Positions 27,871 to 37,762 of a stretch of DNA of 64,000 nucleotides are shown here, in pieces. The notes beneath the pieces are model-generated. The model searched no databases and was not told where the DNA came from. It worked only from the letters and a program-made list of their open reading frames with translations. Source of the stretch: Liquorilactobacillus nagelii DSM 13675 (GTDB lineage Bacteria; Bacillota; Bacilli; Lactobacillales; Lactobacillaceae); NCBI RefSeq assembly GCF_019444005.1, contig NZ_CP049304.1, forward strand, positions 2,108,001 through 2,172,000. The letters are read 5' to 3'. Made by a program: the position numbers and the translations under genes. Position 1 is the first letter of the stretch. Every line of letters starts with the position of its first letter.

Positions 27871-28923
27871 ATGATGCAGTATGAAATATATCAAGGTGAT
27901 ATACAAAAAGTTGCAGAGATTCTGTTACCATGGGAAAAATTAGCCGATAAATCGATTTTAATTACTGGAGCAACTGGGTTAATTGGCAGCTTTTTAGTTG
28001 ATGTTTTGGCTTATAAAAATATTCACGAAAACCTGAACTGTCACATATATGCTTTAGGTCGAAACAAACATACTGCATTTCAGCGTTTTAATACTTATTT
28101 TCATGATGACTTTTTCTCTTTCCTTAAGCAAGATATAATCCAACCGCTAGAACTTGAAAGAAAAGTTGATTTTATCATACACCTAGCAAGTAATACACAT
28201 CCTTTAGCTTATATAAATGATCCAATTGGCACAATTACAACAAATGTGATTGGAACAAATAATTTACTTCAGTTTGCTGCTCAAAGAGAAAATATAAGAT
28301 TTTTATTTGCATCTTCTAATGAAGTTTATGGTGAAAATCGTGGAGATGTTGAACTTTTTGACGAAAGCTATTGTGGTTACTTAAATTCAAATACTCTAAG
28401 AGCAGGGTATCCTGAGAGCAAGCGTTGTGGCGAAGCACTTTGCCAAGCTTACTATTGCTCTAGAAATGTTGATTTTGTAATAGCTCGCTTGACCAGAACA
28501 TTTGGTCCAACAATGATTAATGGGGACAGCAAAGTTATCTCTCAGTTTATTCAAAATGCAATTAAAAATCAAGCTATTATTTTGAAAAGTTCAGGTGAAC
28601 AAAAATATTCTTTTACGTATGTAGCAGATGCGGTAACAGGATTGTTGACAGTGCTTATGCGTGGGAAAAAATCTGAAGCGTACAATGTAGCAGATAAGGG
28701 CTCTGATATTTCGCTCAAAGAATTGGCGAATTTAGTTGCGGAGTTGTCCAACTCAACAGTAAGTTTTGAATTGCCGAATGAAATTGAAAAAGCTGGCTTT
28801 AGCAAAGCAACTAAAGCGATGTTAGACGGTAGCAAGTTAAAACAATTAGGATGGAAAGCAAATTATTCTTTAGAAGAAGGCATAAAACATACACTGGATA
28901 TTTTAAAGAAAGCAAATTTATGA
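27871..28923 (+). CDS. NAD-dependent epimerase/dehydratase (extended SDR)
   Basis: 350 residues from ATG 27871 behind GAGGAGAAA; longer in-frame starts overlap the preceding gene without a ribosome site. The nucleotide motif GATGLIG is at 33-39, the active-site pattern is SSNEVYGEN and YPESKRCGE (Tyr-x3-Lys), and the C-terminus has the sugar-binding half (FTYVADAVTGLLTVL). It most resembles nucleotide-sugar epimerases and decarboxylases. Probably it makes the nucleotide sugar or sugar-phosphate used by this cluster. It ends the cluster before a strong terminator. Confidence 0.85.
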   Translation: MMQYEIYQGDIQKVAEILLPWEKLADKSILITGATGLIGSFLVDVLAYKNIHENLNCHIYALGRNKHTAFQRFNTYFHDDFFSFLKQDIIQPLELERKVDFIIHLASNTHPLAYINDPIGTITTNVIGTNNLLQFAAQRENIRFLFASSNEVYGENRGDVELFDESYCGYLNSNTLRAGYPESKRCGEALCQAYYCSRNVDFVIARLTRTFGPTMINGDSKVISQFIQNAIKNQAIILKSSGEQKYSFTYVADAVTGLLTVLMRGKKSEAYNVADKGSDISLKELANLVAELSNSTVSFELPNEIEKAGFSKATKAMLDGSKLKQLGWKANYSLEEGIKHTLDILKKANL

Positions 28924-28962
28924 AAGAACATATTATTGAGGTATCTACTCACAATGATAAAC

Positions 28963-29020
28963 ACAATCCCCATCAAACGCATGTATTACGTGTTTGATGG
29001 GGATTGTACATTTTCATTTT
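28963..29020 (+). terminator. Strong terminator closing the glycan cluster
   Basis: ACAATCCCCATCAAAC pairs with GTTTGATGGGGATTGT around a short loop; a T-rich run (ATTTTCATTTTTT) follows. Confidence 0.88.
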
Positions 29021-29165
29021 TTAAATTGTGCAAAAAAGTCTCAGTTCTAGTAAAGTTAAATCGCTAAAAGAAATCGCGAGATAAAACAGAATTCTATATT
29101 AAAAAATTAACAGGAAATGGAGTTCATTTTCAACAAAAACATTTTGGTATTGCATACGGTGATCT

Positions 29166-29652
29166 AACACTTTGCGTGGCAATAATGGCTTTGCCACACC
29201 AGAGGCGATGATATCTGTGAAAGTTCTTCGACCCAAGCACAACAAGAAGCTGCACGAGCTGGTAAATTAATTTTTTGTGTGAGTTTATCATTACCAATTA
29301 AGCCAACTTAAACGCTGAATCAGCATTTGAGCTTTATCATAAACTCGGTCCGATGAAGAACTACATCGAAGATGCTAAAGAAGGTTTCTTCTTCGACAAA
29401 AGTGCTAGTTCAACGTTTAATGCCAATGCGGCCCGGATGATGGTTAGTGTGCTAGCTTGCAATATCGTCAATTTTTCAAAGCAGATAGCACTGCCAAAAT
29501 GTGAATCCAGTTTACGAGTTAGTACGTCGCTGATCTGTTTATTCAAAGTGACCATTCGCGTCGTGCACACTGGGCAGCGAGTCCGATTACGACTAAGTTT
29601 CATGATTTTTCAAAAAGCGAGAAAACTGGTGTTTTTTTGGGCCTATGAATAA
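29166..29652 (+). pseudogene. IS1380-family transposase, degraded C-terminal part
   Basis: A fragment with the IS1380 pattern appears in broken frames: RGNNGFATPEA near 29176-29210, DICESSSTQ in another frame after it, then ELYHKLGPMKNYIEDAKEGFFFDKSASSTFNANAARMM and a C-terminal segment (QIALPKCESSLRVSTSLI) in 29320-29652. The N-terminal half is missing and several frameshifts and stops are present, so it cannot be active. No clear terminal inverted repeats were seen. It separates the glycan cluster from the chemoreceptors. Confidence 0.8.
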
Positions 29653-29668
29653 TTTAAATCATTCATAT

Positions 29669-29704
29669 AGTCAGCCATTCTTAGTTGAACGGTTGACTTT
29701 TTTA
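29669..29704 (+). terminator. Terminator after the IS1380 ruin
   Basis: AGTCAGCC pairs with GGTTGACT (one G-T pair), followed by T6. It probably was the element's own or protects the receptor genes from read-through. Confidence 0.65.
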
Positions 29705-29841
29705 TTGAAAACAAAAGCAAATTAAATGAAAAATAATGGAAACTTATAATCCGCAAATCGCTCTAAATCAACAAATTTTAATGTGATATATTTTTAGAAT
29801 TGTTTTGCACTATTTTTTTCAAAGAAACTTTCAATAACTTC

Positions 29842-29868
29842 TTAATTATTCTGAAAATAAGCCGATAA
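29842..29868 (+). promoter_or_regulatory. Sigma-28-type promoter of the first Cache chemoreceptor
   Basis: TTAA (29842-29845), 15 nt, GCCGATAA (29861-29868), 43 nt before the start codon. Confidence 0.72.
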
Positions 29869-29910
29869 AATCAAGGAGGTTATTTAATTAAGGAGAGTGC
29901 TTGGAATAAG

Positions 29911-31974
29911 ATGAAAAGTAAGCAAAGTTTGGGAAAATTTATCGGGAAACTATTGTTTGGAATTACGTTGCTAACAATAATTGTTTTAATGGTTTGTTCA
30001 TATGCTTCAACTAAAAAGTTATTAACGACTCGCAATCAATTGAGTCAACAAAGTGCGGTTGACGCGTTAGTTACTAGCAATCATAATTTGCAAAGTTCGA
30101 CTAACAGTGAATTAGAGAAGTTGGCAGGTTCATCAATCTTTAATCAGCAAAATTATAATGCAAAAACTGTTCGTCAGGCTTTGAATATGGCTAAAAAAGG
30201 CAATACTCAAATGGAACAGATTGAATTTGGTTCAACCAAAGGCGAGATGATTACCTTCACTAAGTTGCCAACAGGGTTTGATCCGCGTGTACGTCCGTGG
30301 TATGAAGGTGCCATCAAAGAGGATGGAAAGGTTTTTTGGACAGCGCCGTATCAGGATGCTGGAACTGGTAAAATGTTGACGACGGCGGCGATTGCGGTCA
30401 AAGACAAACAGGGTCAAGTGATTGGTGTCTTGGGGATTGACTTATCCTATAATAATATTCAAAAAACAATTTCGGCTTTAAATGTTGGCCGAACTGGCAG
30501 TGTCAGCTTGGTTTCAAATAATGGAACGGTTATTGCTTCTAAAGGTAAATCCAAGAACTATACTTTTAATAGTGGTAAAAATATCAAGACTAATACTGTT
30601 TTTAAGGCGATTGCGGCAGCAGACAAGAAAACCGGTATTTTAGAAGTCAATGATAAAAGTATTGGTCAAATTTATTACAACAAGCAAGGCAGTGAGTGGT
30701 CATTTGCTGTGGTAGATCATAATGATTTGAACAAAGAATTACATTCATTGATTGTGATTTCTTTGGTGATAACGCTTATTATGCTGCTGATTGTCATCTT
30801 ATATGCGATTTACTCATCCAAGGTTATCAAAGAAACGGTTGCAATTTACATTAAACGTTTTGAAGCTGCTAGTCAGGGTCAATTTGATAAGATTAAACCA
30901 TTTAAAGGTGGCAGTACCTTGGGGTTGCTAACCAATCCAGCAAAACTTGGCTTAAAAATGAGTGCGCCTGATGAAAATGGTCAGGAATTTAATCAAATTG
31001 CTTATCATTATAATGAAATGGTTGATGCAATTGGTAAATCGATTAACAAAGTTCAAGTGGAAAGTAAAACAGTTGCTGGAAAATCTGATTCTTTACTAGG
31101 ACTTTCACAGCAAACGAATAAAGCAACTGAGGAAGTTGCTCAAGCAATTACCGGAATAGCTCAGGTTACGACTTCACAAGCTCAAGAAACCTCAGATAGC
31201 GTTGGTCAGTTGAAACATTTATCAGATGTCATCAACACTCTGCATAAAAATGTTGCCCAAATGACAGAACGCGCTCAACATTCTGGAAAAATGAATCAGG
31301 AAAATTTAGAGATTTCGGATCAGGTAGCTAATAATTGGAATCAAGAGTTGACCAAGATGCAAGAATTAGAAGAAAGTGTTGCTAATCTAAATGAACAAGT
31401 TCAAAATATCAATAAAATTATCACGGTAATTGGTGGAATTTCACGCCAGACGAACTTATTGGCATTGAATGCTTCGATTGAGGCAGCAGGTGCCGGAGAA
31501 GCGGGTAAAGGTTTTGCAGTTGTCGCAACCGAAATTCGTAAATTATCCGATCAGAGCAAAGACTCAACTAAAGAAATTGGTGAAATTCTCGAAAAAATTC
31601 GGGTTGATTCAGAAGAAATGGTTAAAAAGATGGGAGCTTCAGTTGCTGGTGGTAAGCAGCAAACGAAGCTGATCGACCAAGCAATTGGTTCTTCAAAAGA
31701 TGTTTTTGGTGTCAATCAAAAATTAATTCAAGACATTCAAGAAATTGAGCAAGCTAGTGGTAAGATTGCTGAAGTTCAGGGTAAAATTGAAGAAAGTTTG
31801 GAGAACATCTCGGCTTCAACTGAAGAGAACTCAGCAGGTGCCGAAGAAGTTTCAGCCAATTCTGAAGAAGTGCAAGCAACAATGGAGGAATTTACTAATC
31901 ATGTAGCTGAACTACAAAAGACTGCAGATACTTTAGCTAAAGTTGTGGCAACTTTCAAGTTTGAAAAAGAGTAA
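29911..31974 (+). CDS. Methyl-accepting chemotaxis protein with Cache sensor (copy 1 of 3)
   Basis: 687 residues. A membrane segment (about 12-32) is followed by an extracellular dCache-type sensor (about 35-280, with FDPRVRPWY and [14 protein letters not shown]), a second membrane segment (about 285-308), a HAMP-like region and the signalling coiled coil. The signalling tip reads [22 protein letters not shown]: glycine replaces the usual arginine of EAARAGE. Cache receptors bind small metabolites such as amino or carboxylic acids; the ligand is unknown. It has its own promoter and terminator. Confidence 0.93.
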   Translation: MKSKQSLGKFIGKLLFGITLLTIIVLMVCSYASTKKLLTTRNQLSQQSAVDALVTSNHNLQSSTNSELEKLAGSSIFNQQNYNAKTVRQALNMAKKGNTQMEQIEFGSTKGEMITFTKLPTGFDPRVRPWYEGAIKEDGKVFWTAPYQDAGTGKMLTTAAIAVKDKQGQVIGVLGIDLSYNNIQKTISALNVGRTGSVSLVSNNGTVIASKGKSKNYTFNSGKNIKTNTVFKAIAAADKKTGILEVNDKSIGQIYYNKQGSEWSFAVVDHNDLNKELHSLIVISLVITLIMLLIVILYAIYSSKVIKETVAIYIKRFEAASQGQFDKIKPFKGGSTLGLLTNPAKLGLKMSAPDENGQEFNQIAYHYNEMVDAIGKSINKVQVESKTVAGKSDSLLGLSQQTNKATEEVAQAITGIAQVTTSQAQETSDSVGQLKHLSDVINTLHKNVAQMTERAQHSGKMNQENLEISDQVANNWNQELTKMQELEESVANLNEQVQNINKIITVIGGISRQTNLLALNASIEAAGAGEAGKGFAVVATEIRKLSDQSKDSTKEIGEILEKIRVDSEEMVKKMGASVAGGKQQTKLIDQAIGSSKDVFGVNQKLIQDIQEIEQASGKIAEVQGKIEESLENISASTEENSAGAEEVSANSEEVQATMEEFTNHVAELQKTADTLAKVVATFKFEKE

Positions 31975-32026
31975 ATATTTATTATAATAAAAAACCTTTA
32001 TGACAATTTAAGTCTTTAAAGCATGA

Positions 32027-32059
32027 AAACTATCTGGATATTAATCAGATAGTTTTTTA
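32027..32059 (+). terminator. Terminator after chemoreceptor copy 1
   Basis: AAACTATCTG pairs with CAGATAGTTT, followed by TTTTATTTTT. Confidence 0.8.
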
Positions 32060-32074
32060 TTTTTAAAAATCCCT

Positions 32075-32100
32075 TTATTTTATTTGATTTTGTCCGATAT
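32075..32100 (+). promoter_or_regulatory. Sigma-28-type promoter of chemoreceptor copy 2
   Basis: TTAT (32075-32078), 14 nt, TCCGATAT (32093-32100). The -35 is weaker than in the other sites, the -10 core is complete. Confidence 0.68.
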
Positions 32101-32141
32101 TAAAATCGAAGCTGAATTATAAAAGGATGGTGTTAGGTAGT

Positions 32142-34205
32142 ATGAAAAGTAAAAAGAGCTTAGGCAGAATAATTTGGACCTTGCTATTTGGAATTACGTT
32201 ACTAACAATTATTGTTATGTTGGTTTGTTCGTATGCTTCAACCAAAAAATTGTTAACTGACCGTAACCGACTAAGTCAGCAAAGTGCGGTTAATGCGTTA
32301 GTGGCATCTAATGACAGTTTACAAAACTCGACTGAAAAGGAGCTCGAAGAACTAGCTAATTCTTCAGTGTTCAAACAAAGTAAATATGATTCTAAAGCAA
32401 TCCGCCAAGGGCTGAATATGGCTCGCAAGGGTAACACACAATGGATTCATATTCATTTTGGATCTACGAAGGGAGAAATGATCACTTTCAATAAACTCCC
32501 AACTGGATATGATCCACGGACACGCCCTTGGTATACCGGGGCGTTGAATGATGATGGTCAAATTTTTTGGACAACACCATATAAGAGTACTGACACCGGT
32601 AAAATGCAGACAACTGCTGCAGTAACAGTCAAAAATTCTCAAGGACAAGTAATTGGCGTTTTAGGGATTGATTTATCATATGACAATCTGGCCAAAACGA
32701 TATCATCGATGAATGTTGGCCGAACAGGCAGCGTAACTTTAGTTGCAAAAGACGGTACGGTGCTGGCATCCAGAGGTAAATCGAAAAATTACACCTTCAG
32801 TAGTGGTCAAAGCATTAAAAATAATTCAGTTTTCAAAGCTATTTCGGCAGCTAAAAGCAATTCTGGCGTTTTAACAGTTAACGACAAGCGAATTGGACAG
32901 GTTTTTTATAATAAAACGGATGATGGCGAGTGGTCATTTGCGGTTGTTGACCATAATGATTTAAATACGGAATTACATTCGTTATTGATTATTTCTTTAG
33001 TCATCACTTTAATCATGCTTGTTATTGTAACTTTATATGCGATGTACTCATCGAAGGTTATTAAAGAAACGGTAGCAGTTTATATTAAACATTTTAAAGC
33101 CGCTAGTGAGGGCAAATTCAGTAAAATCAAGCCATTTTCAGGTGGAAATACCTTTAAATTATTGGGAAATCCAAAAAAATTAGGTGAGAAATTGAGTTCT
33201 CCAGACGAAAATGGTCAAGAATTTAATCAAATTGCTTATCATTATAATCAGATGGTTACTGCCATCGGCGGATCAATTAATAAAGTGCAAGGGGAAAGCA
33301 ATCATGTGGCTGAAAAGTCAAATTCTTTACTAGGGCTCTCCCAACAGACTAATAAAGCAACTGAAGAAGTAGCCCAAGCAATTACAGGTATTGCTCAAGT
33401 TACCACTTCACAGGCGCAAGAAACATCTGATAGTGTTGGACAATTAAAACACTTATCGGACGTGATTAAGACACTGCATAAGAATGTTAAGCAGATGAAT
33501 GAACGTTCAGCTAACGCGGGTAAATTGAATCAGCAAAACTTGGAAATTTCCGACCAAGTAGCTGACAATTGGAATCAAGAATTAACGAAGATGCAGGAAT
33601 TGGAAACTAGTGTTAGTCATTTAAATGAACAGGTACAAAACATTAATAAGATTGTTAATGTAATTAGCGGTATTTCACGTCAAACTAACTTATTAGCGTT
33701 AAATGCGTCAATTGAAGCGGCAGGCGCCGGTGAAGCTGGGAAAGGCTTTGCGGTTGTTGCAACTGAAATCCGTAAATTATCTGATCAGAGCAAAGACTCA
33801 ACCAAAGAAATCGAAGAAATTCTTGGAAAAATTCAAGTTGATTCTGGTGAAATGGTTAAGAAGATGGGGGCTTCAGTAGCTGGTGGCAAGGAGCAAACGA
33901 AGTTAATTGACCAAGCAATTGGTTCATCTAAGGATGTTTTTGGTGTCAACCAAAAGTTGATTCAAGATATTCAAGAAATTGAACAAGCTAGTGGAAAGAT
34001 TGCGGAGGTTCAAAGCAAGATTGAAGAAAGTCTAGAAAATATCTCGGCTTCAACCGAGGAAAATTCAGCGGGTGCTGAAGAAGTTTCGGCTAATTCGGAA
34101 GAAGTTCAAGCAACAATGGAAGAATTTACCAATCATGTATCAGAATTGCAGAAGACAGCTGATGAGCTGAAAAAAATAGTTGCAGCTTTTGAATTTGATA
34201 AATAA
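32142..34205 (+). CDS. Methyl-accepting chemotaxis protein with Cache sensor (copy 2 of 3)
   Basis: 687 residues from ATG 32142 (an in-frame ATG-like start at 32127 would add 5 residues; the AAAGGATGG site fits 32142). Same layout as copy 1: membrane segment, Cache sensor, membrane segment, coiled coil. The cytoplasmic halves of the copies are nearly identical, while the sensors differ in many residues. The tip again has [12 protein letters not shown]. This fits duplication followed by divergence of the ligand domain. Confidence 0.93.
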   Translation: MKSKKSLGRIIWTLLFGITLLTIIVMLVCSYASTKKLLTDRNRLSQQSAVNALVASNDSLQNSTEKELEELANSSVFKQSKYDSKAIRQGLNMARKGNTQWIHIHFGSTKGEMITFNKLPTGYDPRTRPWYTGALNDDGQIFWTTPYKSTDTGKMQTTAAVTVKNSQGQVIGVLGIDLSYDNLAKTISSMNVGRTGSVTLVAKDGTVLASRGKSKNYTFSSGQSIKNNSVFKAISAAKSNSGVLTVNDKRIGQVFYNKTDDGEWSFAVVDHNDLNTELHSLLIISLVITLIMLVIVTLYAMYSSKVIKETVAVYIKHFKAASEGKFSKIKPFSGGNTFKLLGNPKKLGEKLSSPDENGQEFNQIAYHYNQMVTAIGGSINKVQGESNHVAEKSNSLLGLSQQTNKATEEVAQAITGIAQVTTSQAQETSDSVGQLKHLSDVIKTLHKNVKQMNERSANAGKLNQQNLEISDQVADNWNQELTKMQELETSVSHLNEQVQNINKIVNVISGISRQTNLLALNASIEAAGAGEAGKGFAVVATEIRKLSDQSKDSTKEIEEILGKIQVDSGEMVKKMGASVAGGKEQTKLIDQAIGSSKDVFGVNQKLIQDIQEIEQASGKIAEVQSKIEESLENISASTEENSAGAEEVSANSEEVQATMEEFTNHVSELQKTADELKKIVAAFEFDK

Positions 34206-34236
34206 CTTAATGAGGTCGGCCCACTGATTTTATAAC

Positions 34237-34281
34237 AAGTGTTAAAGTAGAAAAAAGTCTACTTTAACACTTACTTTTTTT
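34237..34281 (+). terminator. Terminator after chemoreceptor copy 2
   Basis: AAGTGTTAAAGTAGA pairs perfectly with TCTACTTTAACACTT, followed by a T-rich run. Confidence 0.88.
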
Positions 34282-34320
34282 AGCAAAAGTAACTTATTTT
34301 TTATTTTTTGTTTAAATGAC

Positions 34321-34347
34321 TTAAGTTTTTTTAAAAATTTCCGATAT
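34321..34347 (+). promoter_or_regulatory. Sigma-28-type promoter of chemoreceptor copy 3
   Basis: TTAA (34321-34324), 15 nt, TCCGATAT (34340-34347), about 41 nt before the start codon. Confidence 0.73.
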
Positions 34348-34388
34348 TATTAATCAGCGAATCAATTAAAGGGATGGTGTTGGAATTT

Positions 34389-36448
34389 ATGAAAAATAAA
34401 AAAAGTCTAGGAAGAACAATTGGCAAAGCAGTTTTTGCAATTACACTCCTAACAATTATTGTCTTAGTGGTCTGTTCCTATGCTTCAACTAAGAGATTAC
34501 TTACTCAAAGAAATCAACTCGCGCAGCAAAGTGCGGCTGAGTCTTTGATGAACAGTAATAATAGTTTTAGGAGTTCCACTCAAAAAGAATTAAGTCGATT
34601 GACAAGCGAGAGCGCTTTCAATGGAAAAAATTCAATGATAGCCAAATCAAGCAGCTTTTGCGTGATGCTCAAAATGCTAATGCTCAAATCAAGTATAGTG
34701 GTTTTGCAGCTACTGATGGACATTATCTGACTTTATCAGCAATGCCAAGCGGGTATGATCCACGAACTCGTCCGTGGTATAAAACAGCCGTTGCCAACCA
34801 AGGGAAAGTTATGTGGACAGAACCGTATAAGGATGCAGAAAGCGGTCAAATTGTAACGACAGCCTCTCTAGCATTTAAAAATGATAAGGGTCAGTTGGGC
34901 GTATTAGAATTGGATTTGTCATATGATAACATTAGTAAGACTGCTGCAGATATGAAAGTTGGCCGGACTGGTAGTGTAACTTTAATCCATAAAGGTGGTA
35001 CAGTAGTTACTTCAGATGGCAAATCAAAGAACTTTACATTTAAGCAGGGCAAGAACATTAAAGAAACAGCGATTTATCAAAAAATAGCACAGGCCAAAGA
35101 TAATAAAGGCTTGCTAAAAGTCGCCGATGCTGGCACGGTTTATTATGACAAAGACAACGCAAACAGTGATAATTGGTCATTTGCGGTGGTTGATCATAAC
35201 GACTTGAATAGTGAACTGCATTCATTGATTGTGATATCATTGGTGGTTACCATTATTATGTTATTAGTAGTTGTTCTATATGCGAGTTACACCTCTAAAG
35301 TTCTTAAGTCAACAATTGCAATTTATATCAAGCATTTTGAGGATGCTAGTCAGGGTAAATTTCTCAAGATTAAGCCATTTAAAGCTGGTAAGATTTTTGG
35401 CTTATTAGCTAATACAGAAAAATTAGGGCTGGAATTCAGTTCACCGGATAAAAACGGCCAAGAATTCAATCGAATTTCTTATCATTATAATGAGATGGTC
35501 GATGTACTGGGTAAGTCAGTTAATGAAGTTCAGAATGGAAGCGACAATGTTGCGGGAAAGTCAAATTCCTTATTAGGCCTCTCGCAACAAACCAGTAAAG
35601 CAACTGAAGAAGTTGCCCAAGCCATTACCGGGATCGCTCAAGTCACTACTTCACAAGCCCAGGAAACATCTGACAGTGTTGGTCAATTAAAACATCTTTC
35701 TGAGGTAATCAAGTCACTGCATAAGGATGTTAAGCAGATGAATGACCGGTCAGCTAATGCAGGCAAGTTAAATCAGCAGAATCTGGAAATCTCTGATCAA
35801 GTTGCTGATAATTGGAATCAGGAATTAGCTAAAATGCAGGAACTGGAAGGTAGTGTCAGTGAGTTAAATGAACAAGTCCAAAATATTAATAAGATTGTTA
35901 ATGTAATTGGTGGAATTTCACGTCAGACGAATCTATTGGCTTTGAATGCTTCAATTGAAGCCGCAGGTGCTGGGGAGGCAGGTAAAGGGTTTGCGGTCGT
36001 GGCCACTGAAATTCGTAAATTATCCGATCAAAGTAAAGATTCAACTAAAGAAATTGGAGAAATTCTTGGAAAGATTCGCGTTGATTCAGAAGAAATGGTT
36101 AAAAAAATGGGAGCTTCAGTTGCTGGTGGTAAGCAGCAAACCAAGCTAATTGATCAAGCAATCGGGTCATCTAAGAATGTTTTTGAAGTCAATCAGAAAT
36201 TAATTGATGATATTCAAGATGTTGAACAGGCCAGTGGGAAAATTGCTGAAGTTCAAAGTAAAATTGAAGAAAGTTTGGAAAATATCTCGGCTTCAACAGA
36301 AGAAAACTCAGCTGGAGCGGAAGAAGTTTCGGCTAATTCGGAAGAAGTCCAAGCAACAATGGAAGAGTTTACTAATCATGTTGCTGAATTGCAAAAGACA
36401 GCTGATAAACTTAAAAAAGTTGCAGCAGCTTTTGAGTTCGACAAATGA
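34389..36448 (+). pseudogene. Methyl-accepting chemotaxis protein with Cache sensor (copy 3 of 3), one frameshift
   Basis: The N-terminal part (34389 to about 34622) and the rest (about 34622-36448) are in different frames. Aligned with copies 1 and 2 ([13 protein letters not shown]), the sequence would read [13 protein letters not shown] if a single T were restored at about 34622 (AATGG from AATTGG). Everything after is open to the stop and has all receptor parts: Cache remainder, second membrane segment and coiled coil with [12 protein letters not shown]. Either the gene is freshly inactivated, or this is a sequencing error. Without repair it makes only a truncated peptide of about 113 residues. 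Confidence 0.85.
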
Positions 36449-36475
36449 TAACCAGTTTTAATTAAATAAAAAAGC

Positions 36476-36525
36476 GTCCGATCGTTATTAATCATATTGA
36501 TTAACAATGGTCGGACACTTTTTTA
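36476..36525. terminator. Bidirectional terminator between chemoreceptor copy 3 and a small minus-strand gene
   Basis: GTCCGATCGTTATTAATCA pairs with TGATTAACAATGGTCGGAC with one or two mismatches; A- and T-runs flank both sides. Confidence 0.82.
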
Positions 36526-36535
36526 GAAAAATAGT

Positions 36536-36703
36536 TTAAGTCAAAAAAGCAAATTTCGGACGTGGAATGATGATGAAAGCTGCCATGATGGCAACAAAAT
36601 CAAAGTAGCTATCCAAAACAAACGGTGCAATTACGTAGTGAATAATAATTACAAAAGCGATAATCAACAAGGCTATAAATACTCTAATTTTTTTACTCAT
36701 CAT
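36536..36703 (-). CDS. Small hydrophobic protein
   Basis: 55 residues from a Met-Met start behind AAAGGGGG on the minus strand. It has two hydrophobic segments (VFIALLIIAFVIIIHYVIA and FDFVAIMAAFIIIP) and a basic start (MMSKKIR). No family was recognised. The good ribosome site and shared bidirectional terminator support a real gene; position and strand are unrelated to the neighbours. Confidence 0.55.
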   Translation of the reverse strand: MMSKKIRVFIALLIIAFVIIIHYVIAPFVLDSYFDFVAIMAAFIIIPRPKFAFLT

Positions 36704-36924
36704 CCAAGCCCCCTTTTCCAATTAAATGATAGCGCTTTCTTTAAGCGAGAACAAGTAATTAACTCGATTTCAGGTTTTTAACATTAATTGGATTCTTTTA
36801 TTTGTTATTTGCAAGTCAAACTAGCAAATAAATTTATAATCCTAACTCAGTTTTTGGTCGAATTAATATCTCAGCAAAAAACTAAAAAAATGACGAATAA
36901 TCTTGATTATCCATTGATGAAACC

Positions 36925-36953
36925 TTGTATTTCAAGAGTAAATATTTTAAACT
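36925..36953 (+). promoter_or_regulatory. Sigma-A-like promoter of the rsmG-noc-soj-parB unit
   Basis: TTGTAT (36925-36930), 17 nt, TAAACT (36948-36953). The rest of the 36722-37013 interval holds the inverted repeat described next and otherwise nothing I recognise. Confidence 0.5.
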
Positions 36954-36963
36954 AGGGATAGCG

Positions 36964-36986
36964 TGTGAAACATCGTTTGTTTCACA
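36964..36986. promoter_or_regulatory. Inverted repeat made of two outward-facing parS half-sites
   Basis: TGTGAAACA, 5 nt (TCGTT), TGTTTCACA: perfect 9-bp arms. GTGAAACA and TGTTTCAC are the two halves of parS but in swapped order. It lies just after the predicted transcription start of the rsmG-noc-soj-parB unit, so it could be an operator for ParB, Noc or another regulator. Confidence 0.55.
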
Positions 36987-37013
36987 AATAGGAGAAAAAA
37001 CGAAGGGGTTAAT

Positions 37014-37760
37014 ATGAAACCAGCAGAATTTCAAGCGAAATTGGCTGACCAGGGAATAGTGCTTTCAGGCTGGCAGCAGGAACAATTTGCCGTCTACTAT
37101 CGTTTGTTGGTCACTACTAATCGACAAGTAAATTTAACAGCATTGACCGCAGAAAGTGATGTTTATTTAAAGCATTTTTATGATTCATTGATGCCAAGCT
37201 TGGTTTTACAACAGATTCAACAAGAACCACTGACAATCTGTGATGTAGGTGCTGGTGCCGGTTTTCCGTCGATACCACTGAAAATTGCTTTTCCGCAGTT
37301 GCAGATCACGATTGTTGATTCATTAAACAAACGGATTAACTTTTTACGAGAACTGGTTGGGGCTTTGAACTTGAGCAATGTTGAGTTGCATCATGCTCGT
37401 GCTGAAGAATTTGGGGCTCGCCAAAGTGAATTTCGGGAACAGTTTGATATTGTAACTGCTCGAGCAGTGGCTTCTTTAGATGTTTTAAGCGAATTATGTT
37501 TGCCGCTCACTAAAGTTGGAGGCAAGTTTGTTGCCTTAAAAGCTCAAAAGGCGCCAGAAGAAATTGCTGCAGCAACAAGTGCAATTAAAGTGTTAGGCGG
37601 ACGAGTATCTGCTGATCAGACAATGGTTTTACCCGAAACCAATGACGTCCGTCATGTAATTGTGATTGATAAAACAACGGCTACTCCGGCTAAATATCCA
37701 CGTAAACCAGGAACACCGAATAAAAAACCACTTAGTTCGATCTTGCATAAGGAGGGGTAA
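37014..37760 (+). CDS. rsmG: 16S rRNA (guanine-N7) methyltransferase RsmG
   Basis: 248 residues. SAM-binding motif [19 protein letters not shown], then [16 protein letters not shown] and the late [16 protein letters not shown] pattern of RsmG/GidB. It methylates G527 of 16S rRNA. The C-terminus is basic ([14 protein letters not shown]), usual for the family. In Firmicutes rsmG often precedes noc-soj-parB, as here. Confidence 0.96.
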   Translation: MKPAEFQAKLADQGIVLSGWQQEQFAVYYRLLVTTNRQVNLTALTAESDVYLKHFYDSLMPSLVLQQIQQEPLTICDVGAGAGFPSIPLKIAFPQLQITIVDSLNKRINFLRELVGALNLSNVELHHARAEEFGARQSEFREQFDIVTARAVASLDVLSELCLPLTKVGGKFVALKAQKAPEEIAAATSAIKVLGGRVSADQTMVLPETNDVRHVIVIDKTTATPAKYPRKPGTPNKKPLSSILHKEG

Positions 37761-37762
37761 AA

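Noticed and set aside
28569..28835. Long antisense frames over many genes (for example here and at 17723-18040, 56486-56929)
   Set aside because: They lie wholly opposite well-supported genes, have no ribosome sites, and show no protein-family pattern.
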